Source: Alistipes sp. (GTDB lineage Bacteria; Bacteroidota; Bacteroidia; Bacteroidales; Rikenellaceae). From it: a stretch of 64,000 nucleotides of DNA. Below, piece by piece: positions 1-8,119 of this stretch. The position numbers and the translations under genes are program-made. The notes below the pieces were generated by a model. The model ran no database searches, was not told the DNA's origin, and was given only the letters and a program-made list of their open reading frames with translations. Within the stretch, counting starts at the first letter, position 1. Each line of letters begins with the position of its first letter. The stretch lies in contig JAFXIS010000017.1 in NCBI GenBank assembly GCA_017532885.1, positions 62,001 through 126,000 on the forward strand, in the 5' to 3' direction.

Positions 1-174
1 GGGGATACCCACAATAAATACACACAACAAATAGAGCAACAAAAAGGCTGCACCGCCATTCTCGCCCGCCATATACGGGAAACGCCATATACTACCCAAA
101 CCAATGGCGCTACCTGCCGCCACCAATATCGCACTCAACTTGCCTCCAAACGAGGCTCTTGATTCTCCTTCCAT
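1..174 (-). CDS. Sodium-dependent (NSS/SNF family) symporter, N-terminal fragment
   Basis: Read from the complement, ATG at 172-174 opens a 58-codon frame that runs off the left edge. The N-terminus contains [20 protein letters not shown], the signature of TM1 in neurotransmitter:sodium symporters (LeuT/SNF family), with the unwound helix region that binds sodium and substrate, followed by a hydrophobic segment. Members import amino acids or related solutes with Na+ at the inner membrane. Substrate cannot be told from this part. A -7-like box lies 25 nt upstream. Family assignment is firm; everything past residue 58 is outside the window. Confidence 0.9.
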   Translation of the reverse strand, partial: MEGESRASFGGKLSAILVAAGSAIGLGSIWRFPYMAGENGGAAFLLLYLLCVFIVGIP

Positions 175-198
175 ATTACTTTTATTTCAAAGAGGTAA

Positions 199-206
199 CA
201 AATATA
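199..206 (-). promoter_or_regulatory. -7 box for the symporter gene
   Basis: On the minus strand this reads TATATTTG, an exact match to the Bacteroidetes -7 consensus TAnnTTTG, 24 nt before the symporter ATG. No clear -33 TTTG is seen at the expected distance, so only half of the promoter is supported. Confidence 0.45.
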
Positions 207-238
207 CGATTTTTTTGACTGTTTAGTATATATTGTAT

Positions 239-271
239 AAAAAATAGAGGATGTTCAGTTGAACATCCCCC
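239..271 (-). terminator. Terminator of the repeat lipoprotein gene
   Basis: The minus strand forms GGGGATGTTCA-AC-TGAACATCCTC followed by a T-rich stretch with six consecutive T, just after the stop codon at 300. Its stem resembles the hairpins at 22476, 40035 and 49941. Confidence 0.7.
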
Positions 272-299
272 ATCTTACCATATTTAGCATATGAGATTC

Positions 300-1907
300 C
301 TACTCGCTCAGAGTGGCAAAAGGATATGTTGTACCCTTCGACAAAGCCTTTCCTTCGCTTGACACCGGAACTGCATATAGCACATACTCCGTGTTTGGAT
401 CGAGGCCGGATACTTCGCTACTATCTACTACACCTAAAATTCCAAAACGCTCCACCACCTCCGCAACGGACAAACCATGGTTCGCGGCTTGATCCTCTAT
501 AATCGACCCCACAAATGTTGCAACGAAATCTCCCCAATCCTGTTCCATCTCCGATTTTAAGAAGAGTCCACAATAATAGTATACATCATCTCTCGACGGA
601 GTTATTGTATAAGTGAAGCTCCTAGAGGTAAGATCCGTAACCTGAATATCAAATGTCATGTCCGACGCTTCGGGCGTATCTTCACCCTCGCTCAGAGTTG
701 TAAAAGCATATGTCGCACCCTCAGCTATTACATCTCCTTGTTCGTTTATAGGAAACGCATACGCCACATACTCTTCACCGGGCGAAAAATCGCCATCATA
801 AAAATAGCTTATCGCACCCTTTTTGGCGTATTGTGACAAATCTTCGACCGGTGTCCCTAATTCAAGCAATGAATCAAACATATCCTCCACGACTGCCGCA
901 GCATCCCCATTGTAAAATTCTGTTAATATATACTTCGAGACAACATCAAAGTAATAGGGCACATCATCTCTCGACGGAGTTACCGTAACCAATGCACTCG
1001 TAGAGGTAACCTCCGTAACCTCAATCTCAAATGTAATGTCCGACGCTTCGGGCTGCTCGTCCTCCTTTTGAGTTCTATAATTATATGTCGCGCCCGCACC
1101 CAAAGCCTTTCCTTCACTTGATATAGGCACTGCATAGATCACATAATCGGTATCGGGGGATAACCCAGAATAAAAAAAGTCATCCTCTCCTTGTGAAGCG
1201 TATGCTGCGACCACCTCCTCAATAGGTATTTCGGAAGAGGCAAAATACTCGAGCACATACTCTGTACGAGCGGCAACATCGCCGTTATAAGATTCCATTA
1301 ACTCTTCCTTTGAGATATTATCAAAGAAATAAAGCGCATCGTCTCTCGACGGAGTTACCGTAACCATTGCACTCGTAGAGGTAAGATCCGTAACCTGAAT
1401 ATCAAATGTCATGTCCGACTCTTCGGGCTGCTCTTCGGCGAGTGTTCTATACTCTTGCATCTGACCCTCCGCCAGAGCCTTTCCTTCACTTGATATAGGC
1501 ACTGCGTATGCGACATAATCTTCTTCGGGCGACAACCCACCATCATAATGCCAGCTATCTACACCTCGTGATGCGTATGTCTCTATCGCCTCCTCAATAG
1601 TCATTCCCATAGCAACCATCTGCTCAAACGCACCCTCTGCTGTTGCGGCAACACTACTGCCATAATCGTTAACAAACTCATCCTTTGCGATATTATCAAA
1701 GTAATAGAGCACATCATCCTTCGACGGAGTTACAGTAATCAGCGAACTGTTACTTGTAATATTAGTAACCTCAATCTCAAATGTAACATCAACCTCGGGG
1801 TTTGGTTCGGGCGGTGAAACAGGTGGCTCATCCTTATCACAAGCCACCATCATAAAAGATGCTACTGCGAGCATCATAAAAGCAAATAGGGTTCTAAAAG
1901 TCTTCAT
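300..1907 (-). CDS. Surface lipoprotein with four tandem ~125-residue repeats
   Basis: 535 residues. The N-terminus is a type II signal peptide with lipobox MVAC (Cys23), followed by DKDE, an acidic stretch of the kind that directs Bacteroidetes lipoproteins to the cell surface. After a Pro-rich linker come four homologous units starting near residues 41, 166, 291 and 417. Each opens with a beta-like TFEIEVT or TFDIQVT strand, then VTPSRDD, a variable probably helical insert, and closes with a fibronectin-III-like motif (LSP...YV.YAVPISSEGKAL). The product is unnamed; I recognise no enzyme motif. It may be an adhesin or a binding or structural surface protein (inference). It stands alone, with its own terminator. 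Confidence 0.85.
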   Translation of the reverse strand: MKTFRTLFAFMMLAVASFMMVACDKDEPPVSPPEPNPEVDVTFEIEVTNITSNSSLITVTPSKDDVLYYFDNIAKDEFVNDYGSSVAATAEGAFEQMVAMGMTIEEAIETYASRGVDSWHYDGGLSPEEDYVAYAVPISSEGKALAEGQMQEYRTLAEEQPEESDMTFDIQVTDLTSTSAMVTVTPSRDDALYFFDNISKEELMESYNGDVAARTEYVLEYFASSEIPIEEVVAAYASQGEDDFFYSGLSPDTDYVIYAVPISSEGKALGAGATYNYRTQKEDEQPEASDITFEIEVTEVTSTSALVTVTPSRDDVPYYFDVVSKYILTEFYNGDAAAVVEDMFDSLLELGTPVEDLSQYAKKGAISYFYDGDFSPGEEYVAYAFPINEQGDVIAEGATYAFTTLSEGEDTPEASDMTFDIQVTDLTSRSFTYTITPSRDDVYYYCGLFLKSEMEQDWGDFVATFVGSIIEDQAANHGLSVAEVVERFGILGVVDSSEVSGLDPNTEYVLYAVPVSSEGKALSKGTTYPFATLSE

Positions 1908-2028
1908 TTTATTAGTTTTTTGTTATATGTTTCTGTTTTCCGACTGCAAGATATAAAAAAAACAATAAATACAATAAAATTTGCTTAAAAAAAATTTTTA
2001 TAGCTTTATTTTTACCCTTTTATAGATT

Positions 2029-2069
2029 AAAAAAGAAAGGCTGAACAACTTTATCAGTTATTCAGCCTC
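2029..2069 (-). terminator. Terminator after folB
   Basis: Minus strand: AGGCTGAATAAC, loop, GTTGTTCAGCCT, then TTCTTTTTT. It lies about 25 nt past the folB stop and ends the dnaX-tyrS-folB stretch. Confidence 0.8.
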
Positions 2070-2093
2070 AATTATTATAAATAAGGTATATCC

Positions 2094-2447
2094 CTATCCC
2101 ACCAAAGTAACGCTCACAGCACCCACCTTACCGCCAAGTGGTGGCGCCAATTTCGACACCCTGCACTCCACCTCGACAATTTGCGGGAAACGAGCCTTGA
2201 CAGCCACGATGATATTTTGCGCCACACGCTCAATGGTGCGCTGCGTTATGCGCATCTGCTCGCGCACAACCTCGTACACGGTCAGATAATTAACCGCCAG
2301 CGTCACATCGTCACGCTCGGCGACCTCACCCAGCTCTGCCGAGATTTTCAACTCCACGCGGAATCTGTTGCCCACCATCTGCTCCAAGTCGTAGCAGCCG
2401 TGGTAGGCACGAAACTCCATATCCTGCAAGCAAATCGTATAGAGCAT
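2094..2447 (-). CDS. folB: Dihydroneopterin aldolase FolB
   Basis: 117 residues, the usual size for FolB. It converts 7,8-dihydroneopterin to 6-hydroxymethyl-7,8-dihydropterin and glycolaldehyde in folate synthesis; the enzyme is a cytosolic homo-octamer. Visible family features are the N-terminal LQDMEFRAYHGCYDLEQ segment (HGxY with the following Glu region of the pterin site), the central NYLTVYEVV substrate motif (usually DY..v...), and the C-terminal VSKLAPPLGG with the conserved Lys. It lies 21 nt downstream of tyrS on the same strand and shares its terminator, so it is probably cotranscribed. No anomaly is seen. Confidence 0.93.
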   Translation of the reverse strand: MLYTICLQDMEFRAYHGCYDLEQMVGNRFRVELKISAELGEVAERDDVTLAVNYLTVYEVVREQMRITQRTIERVAQNIIVAVKARFPQIVEVECRVSKLAPPLGGKVGAVSVTLVG

Positions 2448-2468
2448 TTTTCCTGCGATTTCTTTACC

Positions 2469-3767
2469 TTACTCGACAATGATAAGGAAGTAATTCTTCT
2501 TACCCTTCTGTGCGATAAGATACTTGCCGGCAATCAAATCCTCTTCGGTGATGGTACGCATAGGGTCAGCGACCTTCTCCTTGTTAAGAGATGCTCCTCC
2601 CGCCTGCGTCATCTTGCGGCACTCGCCCTTTGAGGGAAACACCTGCGTATGCTCGGCGCAGAGGTCAATAAATGAGCAACCCAACTGCTCACGCTTAATC
2701 GAGAACTGAGGAACGCCCTCGAACACCTGCAATAGAGTCTGCTCGTCCAACTTCTTCAAAGCCTCCGAAGTAGCACCGCCAAACAAAATCTGCGAAGCCT
2801 CAACCGCCTTCTCGTACTCCTCCTTCGAGTGAATCATCGTAGTAATCTCCTGCGCCAAACGCTTCTGCAACACGCGCAAGTGAGGAGCTGCATCGTGCTC
2901 CTCGATAAGAGCATCGATTGTAGCCTTATCCAGGAGAGTGAAAATCTTGATATAACGCTTGGCGTCGTCATCGCTCACATTCAACCAGAACTGATAGAAC
3001 TTATAAGGTGAAGTATAAGCCGGCGAGAGCCATACATTGCCACTCTCGGTCTTGCCGAACTTTGTACCGTCAGCCTTAGTAATCAGCGGGCAAGTGATAG
3101 CAAATGCCTCATTCTCCGAGCCCAATTTACGGCGAATAAGCTCTGTTCCTGTTGTAATATTACCCCACTGGTCGGCACCGCCCAACTGCACCTTGCAGTT
3201 CAGGGTCTGATAGAGGTGCAAGAAGTCGTAACCCTGCAACAACTGATAGGTAAACTCGGTGAACGACATACCGTCGCCCTCGCCATTGAAGCGCTTCTTA
3301 ACCGAATCCTTCGCCATCATATAGTTTACGGTGATGCACTTACCGATATCGCGAGCGAAGTCCAAGAACGAGAACTCCTTCATCCAATCGTAGTTATTTA
3401 CCAACAGCGCCTTATTCTCCGCCTCCGACTCAAAGTCGAGCAACTTCGCAAGCTGCGCCTTGATAGCCTCTTGATTGTGACGCAAAGTGGCCTCGTCCAA
3501 CAAGTTACGCTCCTGCGACTTACCGCTGGGGTCGCCAATCATACCCGTAGCACCACCAATCAATGCAACAGGACGGTGTCCACACATCTGGAAGTGTTTC
3601 AAAATCATAACGCCCACCAAGTGACCGATATGCAACGAATCAGCCGTAGGGTCAATGCCCAAATAGGCTGTTGTCATCTCCTTCTCAAGTTGTTCTTTTG
3701 CGCCGGGCATGATGGTATGTATCATACCACGCCACTCCAACTCCTCTACAAAATTCTTATTTGCCAT
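2469..3767 (-). CDS. tyrS: Tyrosyl-tRNA synthetase
   Basis: 432 residues, a class I aminoacyl-tRNA synthetase of the bacterial TyrRS type, which charges tRNA-Tyr. HIGH is at residues 46-49, GGADQWGN (tyrosine and adenylate site) at 196-203, and KFGKT, the KMSKS-loop equivalent, at 236-240. The C-terminus has the S4-like RNA-binding fold, with [10 protein letters not shown] and a closing KKNYFLIIV. It starts 50 nt after the dnaX stop and precedes folB. No T-box or other leader is visible in the short gap. Confidence 0.97.
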   Translation of the reverse strand: MANKNFVEELEWRGMIHTIMPGAKEQLEKEMTTAYLGIDPTADSLHIGHLVGVMILKHFQMCGHRPVALIGGATGMIGDPSGKSQERNLLDEATLRHNQEAIKAQLAKLLDFESEAENKALLVNNYDWMKEFSFLDFARDIGKCITVNYMMAKDSVKKRFNGEGDGMSFTEFTYQLLQGYDFLHLYQTLNCKVQLGGADQWGNITTGTELIRRKLGSENEAFAITCPLITKADGTKFGKTESGNVWLSPAYTSPYKFYQFWLNVSDDDAKRYIKIFTLLDKATIDALIEEHDAAPHLRVLQKRLAQEITTMIHSKEEYEKAVEASQILFGGATSEALKKLDEQTLLQVFEGVPQFSIKREQLGCSFIDLCAEHTQVFPSKGECRKMTQAGGASLNKEKVADPMRTITEEDLIAGKYLIAQKGKKNYFLIIVE

Positions 3768-3817
3768 ATGTGTAATTATTTCGTTATTTTCGTTATTCTT
3801 ACCAATACCCCGGGGGT

Positions 3818-5701
3818 CTACTCATACTCCATATCCAAAGCCTTCTTCAACTCCACAAGGCGGGGATTTCGCTCCGACATATACTTCACTCTATCCTCCA
3901 ATTTTATGGGTATCGAGGCCTTAATCTGCTCATTTACCTTTATCTCAAGCTCCAAACTGCCATTTACGCCTGCAATTGAAGCGATTTGCATCAATATCTC
4001 GAGCTTCGAGCGCATAATCTCCTCATAAAGCATGCGCGTGGGGACCTCGACCTTAATGACATTGCCCTCGACCTCCATGCTCTCGAAAGCAACCACAAAG
4101 CGCGGACGCTCCTCCAAGATTGCCGCAACAACCTTTTCGCGACAAGAGAGTATCTTCTCCTCACTCGCGGCATCAATGCCCACATCACTCTTCGGCGTCG
4201 CCTGCGACTCAACTGCCGAAGACTCAACCTCCTCGTTCATCAGCGACGAGAGCGACAAGCCTCCAACTACTCGGCTACGACGCACCGTAGGCGTTATCTG
4301 CGGCTGCGGCTCCTCCTTTGTAACGACATTCGGCTGCGGAACACTCTCCTGCGCCTCCTCCTTGCGCATCGCACTCGACTCTGCAACCGGCACGACGCTT
4401 GGCGCAGCGGCTGAGGTAGCCCCATCTGTATTACCCGAAATGGGCTGAGGCATCACCTCCTTCGAGGCTTGCGGCTCGGTAGCAGCCCTCTGCTCCGGCC
4501 CGGCAACTGCAATCTGCGAAGGTCCTTGCACGGCAACGCCGGCAGGTGTAATAGTCTGTGGAAGTTCCGGCAGCGTATACTCCTCTGCCTCTAATGGGAA
4601 GTCGTTATTTTTTTTTTTGCCAAGCCCCGCAATCTTCATGAGGCTCAGCTCTACCAACAATCTCTGGTTCGACGACTGCTTTATCTTGCCGTCAGCCTCG
4701 GTAAGCAGCGATATTGCTCCAAACAAAAACTCCGGAGTGCACTGCGTCGCCTGCTGACGATACCTATCGAGTAGCGAGCCCGTAAGTTCTATAAGCGAAA
4801 TGGCCGGACCTTGCGCCAACAACAAGTCGCGCATGTGGTTATTCAGTCCCGCCATAAAAGTCTGACCCGAAAAGCCCTTCGACAATACATCGTCGAAGCG
4901 CAGTAGCGCCGAGATATAGTCGCCCGCGAGCAACTGCTCGGTAATTTGGAAATAGGTGTCGTAATCCAACACATTCAGCGTCTGCGCCACCTCCTTATAT
5001 TGCAGGTTGGCGTTGCAGAACGACACCGCCTTGTCGAACATCGACAGCGCATCGCGCATACCTCCATCCGCCTTCTGGGCTATAAGGTTGAGTGACTCCT
5101 CGTCATAGGTCACGCCCTCCTGCTCGGCGATATGCTTCAAATAGCCCACCGAGTCCTCAACTCTGATGCGGTTGAAATCGTAGACCTGGCAGCGTGACAG
5201 GATTGTGGGGATAATCTTATGTTTCTCTGTCGTCGCGAGGATAAACACAGCGTGCTTGGGAGGCTCCTCCAAAGTTTTCAGAAAGGCGTTGAACGCCTGC
5301 TGTGAGAGCATGTGCACCTCGTCGATGATGAAGAGTGAATATTTTCCGATTTGCGGCATTATGCGCACCTGCTCAATCAGCGCGCGGATATCATCTACCG
5401 AGTTGTTCGACGCGGCGTCCAACTCGTGAATATTCATCGAGCGGCCCTCGTTGAAGGCGCGGCACGACTCGCACTCGTTGCACGCCTCCGAGCCATTTGG
5501 GTTCAGGCAGTTGATAGCCTTGGCGAAGATACGCGCACAGGTGGTCTTACCCACTCCGCGAGGCCCGCAGAAGAGGTAGGCGTGCGCCAACTGACCACGC
5601 TCGATGGCGTTTTTCAGCGTCGAGGTAATACTCTGCTGACCCACCACCGACTGAAATGTCGCAGGACGATATTTTCTTGCCGAAACAATAAATTCACTCA
5701 T
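3818..5701 (-). CDS. dnaX: DNA polymerase III subunit tau/gamma
   Basis: 627 residues. It is the clamp-loader ATPase that joins polymerase cores and loads the sliding clamp. Walker A GPRGVGKT is at 46-53, a four-Cys zinc module lies between about 65 and 80, DEVH Walker B follows, and LSRC is sensor 1. After domain III (about residue 360) comes a low-complexity Pro/Ala/Gln/Glu-rich linker, then a C-terminal tau-type domain. At 4608-4618 the coding strand has 11 consecutive A, read GGC AAA AAA AAA AAT AAC. A -1 shift, or one extra A in the mRNA, gives AAA TAA at once, so a 365-residue gamma form is predicted (see findings). A -7 box is only 8 nt before the ATG, so the leader is very short. Confidence 0.97.
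   Translation of the reverse strand: MSEFIVSARKYRPATFQSVVGQQSITSTLKNAIERGQLAHAYLFCGPRGVGKTTCARIFAKAINCLNPNGSEACNECESCRAFNEGRSMNIHELDAASNNSVDDIRALIEQVRIMPQIGKYSLFIIDEVHMLSQQAFNAFLKTLEEPPKHAVFILATTEKHKIIPTILSRCQVYDFNRIRVEDSVGYLKHIAEQEGVTYDEESLNLIAQKADGGMRDALSMFDKAVSFCNANLQYKEVAQTLNVLDYDTYFQITEQLLAGDYISALLRFDDVLSKGFSGQTFMAGLNNHMRDLLLAQGPAISLIELTGSLLDRYRQQATQCTPEFLFGAISLLTEADGKIKQSSNQRLLVELSLMKIAGLGKKKNNDFPLEAEEYTLPELPQTITPAGVAVQGPSQIAVAGPEQRAATEPQASKEVMPQPISGNTDGATSAAAPSVVPVAESSAMRKEEAQESVPQPNVVTKEEPQPQITPTVRRSRVVGGLSLSSLMNEEVESSAVESQATPKSDVGIDAASEEKILSCREKVVAAILEERPRFVVAFESMEVEGNVIKVEVPTRMLYEEIMRSKLEILMQIASIAGVNGSLELEIKVNEQIKASIPIKLEDRVKYMSERNPRLVELKKALDMEYE
4608..4618 (-). promoter_or_regulatory. 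Poly-A slippery site in dnaX
   Basis: Eleven A residues on the coding strand, at codons 362-365. The zero frame continues into tau. The -1 frame, or a 12-A transcript, reads four Lys codons and then UAA. Its position, exactly between the AAA+ clamp-loader domains and the linker, matches known dnaX frameshifting or transcriptional-slippage sites in E. coli and Thermus. Use in this organism is inferred. Confidence 0.6.
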
Positions 5702-5709
5702 AGCAAAGG

Positions 5710-5717
5710 CAAAGATA
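5710..5717 (-). promoter_or_regulatory. -7 box for dnaX
   Basis: Minus strand TATCTTTG (TAnnTTTG), ending 8 nt before the dnaX ATG. No good -33 match is seen. If it is used, the mRNA leader would be almost absent. Confidence 0.45.
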
Positions 5718-5751
5718 CAAAAATATTCGTATTATTTCTCTTTTGCGTAAC

Positions 5752-5785
5752 AAAAAAGAGTGCCGACCCCAAAAGGTTAGCACTC
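5752..5785 (-). terminator. Terminator after yebC
   Basis: Minus strand: GAGTGCTAACC, loop, GGTCGGCACTC, then six T. It separates yebC from the dnaX promoter. Confidence 0.85.
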
Positions 5786-5817
5786 CCCTATCTCGTGGAA
5801 TAACTATTTCAAAAAAA

Positions 5818-6546
5818 TTACTCCTCGTCGTCGGACTCGGCCATGGTGGTATATACATTTACCACATCGTCGTCCTCCTCCAACTTCTCCTGCAACTTCT
5901 CGACAGCCTCGCGCTCCTCGGCAGTGAGTTCCTTGGTGTCGGTAGGGATACGCACGCCCTCACCCGATACCAACTCGTAGCCCATATCCTCGATCCACTT
6001 CTGGATAGCGCCGAATGACTCGTAAGGTGCGCTGACGGTCACCTCACCCTCCTCGGCGAAGAACTCATCGACACCCAAGTCGATCATCTCCAACTCCATC
6101 TCCTCCAAGTCGGCACCTGCAACAGGCTTGAACTTGAAGATGCACTTATGCTCGAACATAAATGCCACCGAGCCCGAGTTACCCAAAGTACCGCCGCACT
6201 TGTTGAAGTACATACGCACGCTGGCAACCGTACGGTTGGTATTGTCGGTAGCGGTCTCGACAAGGAAAGCCACACCGTGAGGGCCGTAACCCTCGTAAAT
6301 CATCTCCTTATAATCGGCTGCGTCCTTATCTGTCGCACGCTTAATAGCACGCTCGATATTCTCCTTGGGCATATTCTCTGCCTTGGCATTCTGGATAAGG
6401 ATACGCAGACGGGTATTCGATGAGGGGTCAGAACCCGCAGCCTTAACGGCAATCTCAATCTCCTTACCAATCTTTGTAAAAACGCGGGCCATGTGTCCCC
6501 AACGCTTCATTTTTCTTGCTTTGCGATACTCAAACGCTCTTCCCAT
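5818..6546 (-). CDS. yebC: YebC/PmpR family protein
   Basis: 242 residues, full length for the family. It starts MGRAFEYRKARKMKRWG, a variant of the usual MAGHSKWANIKHRK, followed by the conserved KIGKEI..A...GGSDP-like stretch (KAAGSDPSSNTRLR), MPKENIERAIKR, YEGYGPHG and GGTLGNSGSV. YebC proteins were long annotated as transcription regulators; later work on relatives ties them to translation through stalling (poly-proline) sequences. Either role is possible here. The acidic C-terminus is common in the family. It is monocistronic, with its own promoter and terminator. Confidence 0.93.
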   Translation of the reverse strand: MGRAFEYRKARKMKRWGHMARVFTKIGKEIEIAVKAAGSDPSSNTRLRILIQNAKAENMPKENIERAIKRATDKDAADYKEMIYEGYGPHGVAFLVETATDNTNRTVASVRMYFNKCGGTLGNSGSVAFMFEHKCIFKFKPVAGADLEEMELEMIDLGVDEFFAEEGEVTVSAPYESFGAIQKWIEDMGYELVSGEGVRIPTDTKELTAEEREAVEKLQEKLEEDDDVVNVYTTMAESDDEE

Positions 6547-6584
6547 AGTGAGTTATATTTTTTGTTATTTACTTTTTCCGAGCG

Positions 6585-6615
6585 CAAAATTAGTAAAATA
6601 ATTACCAACGAGCAA
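6585..6615 (-). promoter_or_regulatory. Promoter of yebC
   Basis: Minus strand -7 TAATTTTG at 6585-6592 and a TTG at 6613-6615, spaced 20 nt, which fits the Bacteroidetes primary sigma consensus. The ATG follows 38 nt later. Confidence 0.6.
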
Positions 6616-6666
6616 TTTTCGGTAGTAAAATTCTTGGCTCAAAGTCAAGCGTAAGCGAAAAATCAC

Positions 6667-6674
6667 TACTTTTG
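6667..6674 (+). promoter_or_regulatory. -7 box for tsaC
   Basis: TACTTTTG matches TAnnTTTG and lies 10 nt before ATG 6685. No -33 TTTG at the normal spacing. The transcript would have a leader of a few nucleotides only. Confidence 0.45.
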
Positions 6675-6684
6675 CAGAAAATTG

Positions 6685-7257
6685 ATGATTATGGAGAAGG
6701 AGATACAGGCAGTTTTGGAGGTGTTGCGCGCCGGAGGTTTGATTCTATACCCCACCGATACGGTTTGGGGCATTGGTTGCGACGCCACTAACGAGGAGGC
6801 CGTGGCAAAAGTCTATGCACTAAAGCGCAGCGAGAACAAACACTCGATGCTCGTTCTGTGCCGCGATGCCGATATGATTGTGCGATATGTGAATAAAGCC
6901 CCGGGCATAGCCTTCGAGGTTATGGAGATGAGCGAGAAGCCTCTGACCCTGATTTTGGAAGGCGCTGTGGGTGTTGCGAAAAACCTTATTCCCGAGGAGG
7001 GTACTTTAGGCGTGCGAGTCCCCGACCACGAGTTCTGCCGCCAGCTGTTGCGCAAGTTCGGCAAGCCGATTGTTTCGACCTCGGCAAATATTTCGGGCGA
7101 GCCTACACCCATGAAGGGCTTGGGCGAAGTGAGCCGCGAGATTATCGACGGCGTGGATTATGTTGTAAATCCCCGTTTTCAGGGTAAGCCGACCTGCAAG
7201 CCGAGTGCCATTATCGCCTTCGGCGAGAGGGGCGAGGTGAATATCATTCGCAAGTAA
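6685..7257 (+). CDS. L-threonylcarbamoyladenylate synthase (Sua5/YrdC/TsaC family)
   Basis: 190 residues from ATG 6685; a second ATG at 6691 (MEKEIQAV) is equally possible, and a TTG at 6682 is in frame. It makes threonylcarbamoyl-AMP from Thr, bicarbonate and ATP for the t6A37 modification of ANN-decoding tRNAs. Family motifs are GGLILYPTDTVWGIGCDA near the N-terminus, the KRSENKHSMLVL basic nucleotide-binding stretch, and PIVSTSANISGEPTP. It is short, with the YrdC domain only and no Sua5 C-terminal domain. It is alone on its strand and converges on the ACP-like genes across a shared terminator. Confidence 0.93.
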   Translation: MIMEKEIQAVLEVLRAGGLILYPTDTVWGIGCDATNEEAVAKVYALKRSENKHSMLVLCRDADMIVRYVNKAPGIAFEVMEMSEKPLTLILEGAVGVAKNLIPEEGTLGVRVPDHEFCRQLLRKFGKPIVSTSANISGEPTPMKGLGEVSREIIDGVDYVVNPRFQGKPTCKPSAIIAFGERGEVNIIRK

Positions 7258-7274
7258 AGGCGCAAGCGATACAC

Positions 7275-7318
7275 AAACGGGGCTACTCAACTTTAAGGTT
7301 GAGCAGCCCCGTTTGTTT
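7275..7318. terminator. Bidirectional terminator between tsaC and the ACP-like genes
   Basis: A long perfect stem, AAACGGGGCT ... AGCCCCGTTT, with an inner CTCAAC/GTTGAG stem, between convergent genes. T-rich on both exits. Confidence 0.8.
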
Positions 7319-7389
7319 GCAAAATAATTATCAAACAAGAGAACTTTTAGGCACAAGTGCGACACAAAACGCCTTGTTTGTCAAACCCG

Positions 7390-7683
7390 TTAGTTATACC
7401 TCTTTATTGCATGGATTAGGTCGATAACGGTCTTAATACCTTTATCGGCTGCCGGATCAACCCCATAATTAAACTGCTCACCCAGAGCTATCATTATCTC
7501 CTTAAAATCCAGCTCATCGCATCCAAAATCATTATAAAGATGGGCATAGAGCGTCACCTCCGAGTCCTCAAGGCCCAACATTGAGGTAAGTAAAGGGCGT
7601 ATTTTATCCAAAACTTCGCGATCAGTCATTTCGCTCACCGACTTATTTTTCTTGCCAAACAGATTAAAAAACATATACTTCAA
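7390..7683 (-). CDS. Acyl-carrier-protein-like protein lacking the phosphopantetheine serine
   Basis: 97 residues from 7683; an internal start MFFNLFG at 7674 matches the start of its paralog and may be the true one. Residues about 40-95 align to the ACP four-helix fold: SEVTLYAHLYNDFGCDELDFKEIM... followed by a hydrophobic IKTVIDLI helix. In ACPs the DSL motif carries the 4'-phosphopantetheine on Ser; here it reads DEL, so it cannot be loaded the usual way. The Glu might mimic a modified form, or the protein may only bind partners (inference). The N-terminal MFFNLFGK...MTDREV is shared with the upstream gene, 9 nt away after frame correction. No fatty-acid or NRPS genes are nearby. Confidence 0.7.
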   Translation of the reverse strand: MKYMFFNLFGKKNKSVSEMTDREVLDKIRPLLTSMLGLEDSEVTLYAHLYNDFGCDELDFKEIMIALGEQFNYGVDPAADKGIKTVIDLIHAIKRYN

Positions 7684-7692
7684 ATTTAAGGT

Positions 7693-7975
7693 TTATACTA
7701 TCATTTTCTCATTATATCGCTCAACAAATCGCACCAAGTCACCGACTGTCGCTTTCGGAGATGACGATGTTGCACCTCTTCCCAAGCAACACCGGCAACT
7801 CTCTATAATCCGATTCGTCTGCGCTCAAATCACATACAAGATGCGCATCAAGCTTTACCTCGTAATCGTATACGCCCAGCAAATCGACAATTACGGGCTT
7901 GATTCTATCAAACACCTCCTGGTCGGTCATCTTGCCCACCGGCTTACGCCACTTGCCAAACAGATTAAAAAACAT
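7693..7975 (-). pseudogene. ACP-like paralog with a C-terminal frameshift
   Basis: The intact frame 7739-7975 gives 78 residues that match the downstream paralog from MFFNLFGK through LGKRCNIVI, then ends SESDSR-stop. The overlapping frame continues the ACP fold (PKATVGDLVRFVERYNEKMIV) to a stop at 7693. The total span of 283 nt is one more than a multiple of three, so one frameshift, probably with a small deletion in the loop before the last helix, explains it. The ACP Ser is again replaced (ADES for ADSL). It could be a pseudogene, a truncated but used protein, or a sequencing error. Confidence 0.65.
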
Positions 7976-8062
7976 ACTCCTTTGATTTTTACTATTTCAG
8001 ACTATCAGCCATTGGTTTTCACAAATATAGCAATTTAATCTCACATTTTGTACGCAACCGAC

Positions 8063-8096
8063 AAAAAAAGTTCGGCACCCGCAAGCACCGAACTTC
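8063..8096 (-). terminator. Terminator after purC
   Basis: Minus strand AAGTTCGGTGC, loop TTGCGG, GTGCCGAACTT, then a T run. It lies about 25 nt past the purC stop. Confidence 0.85.
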
Positions 8097-8119
8097 TTTT
8101 ACATCATATGTAACCACTC

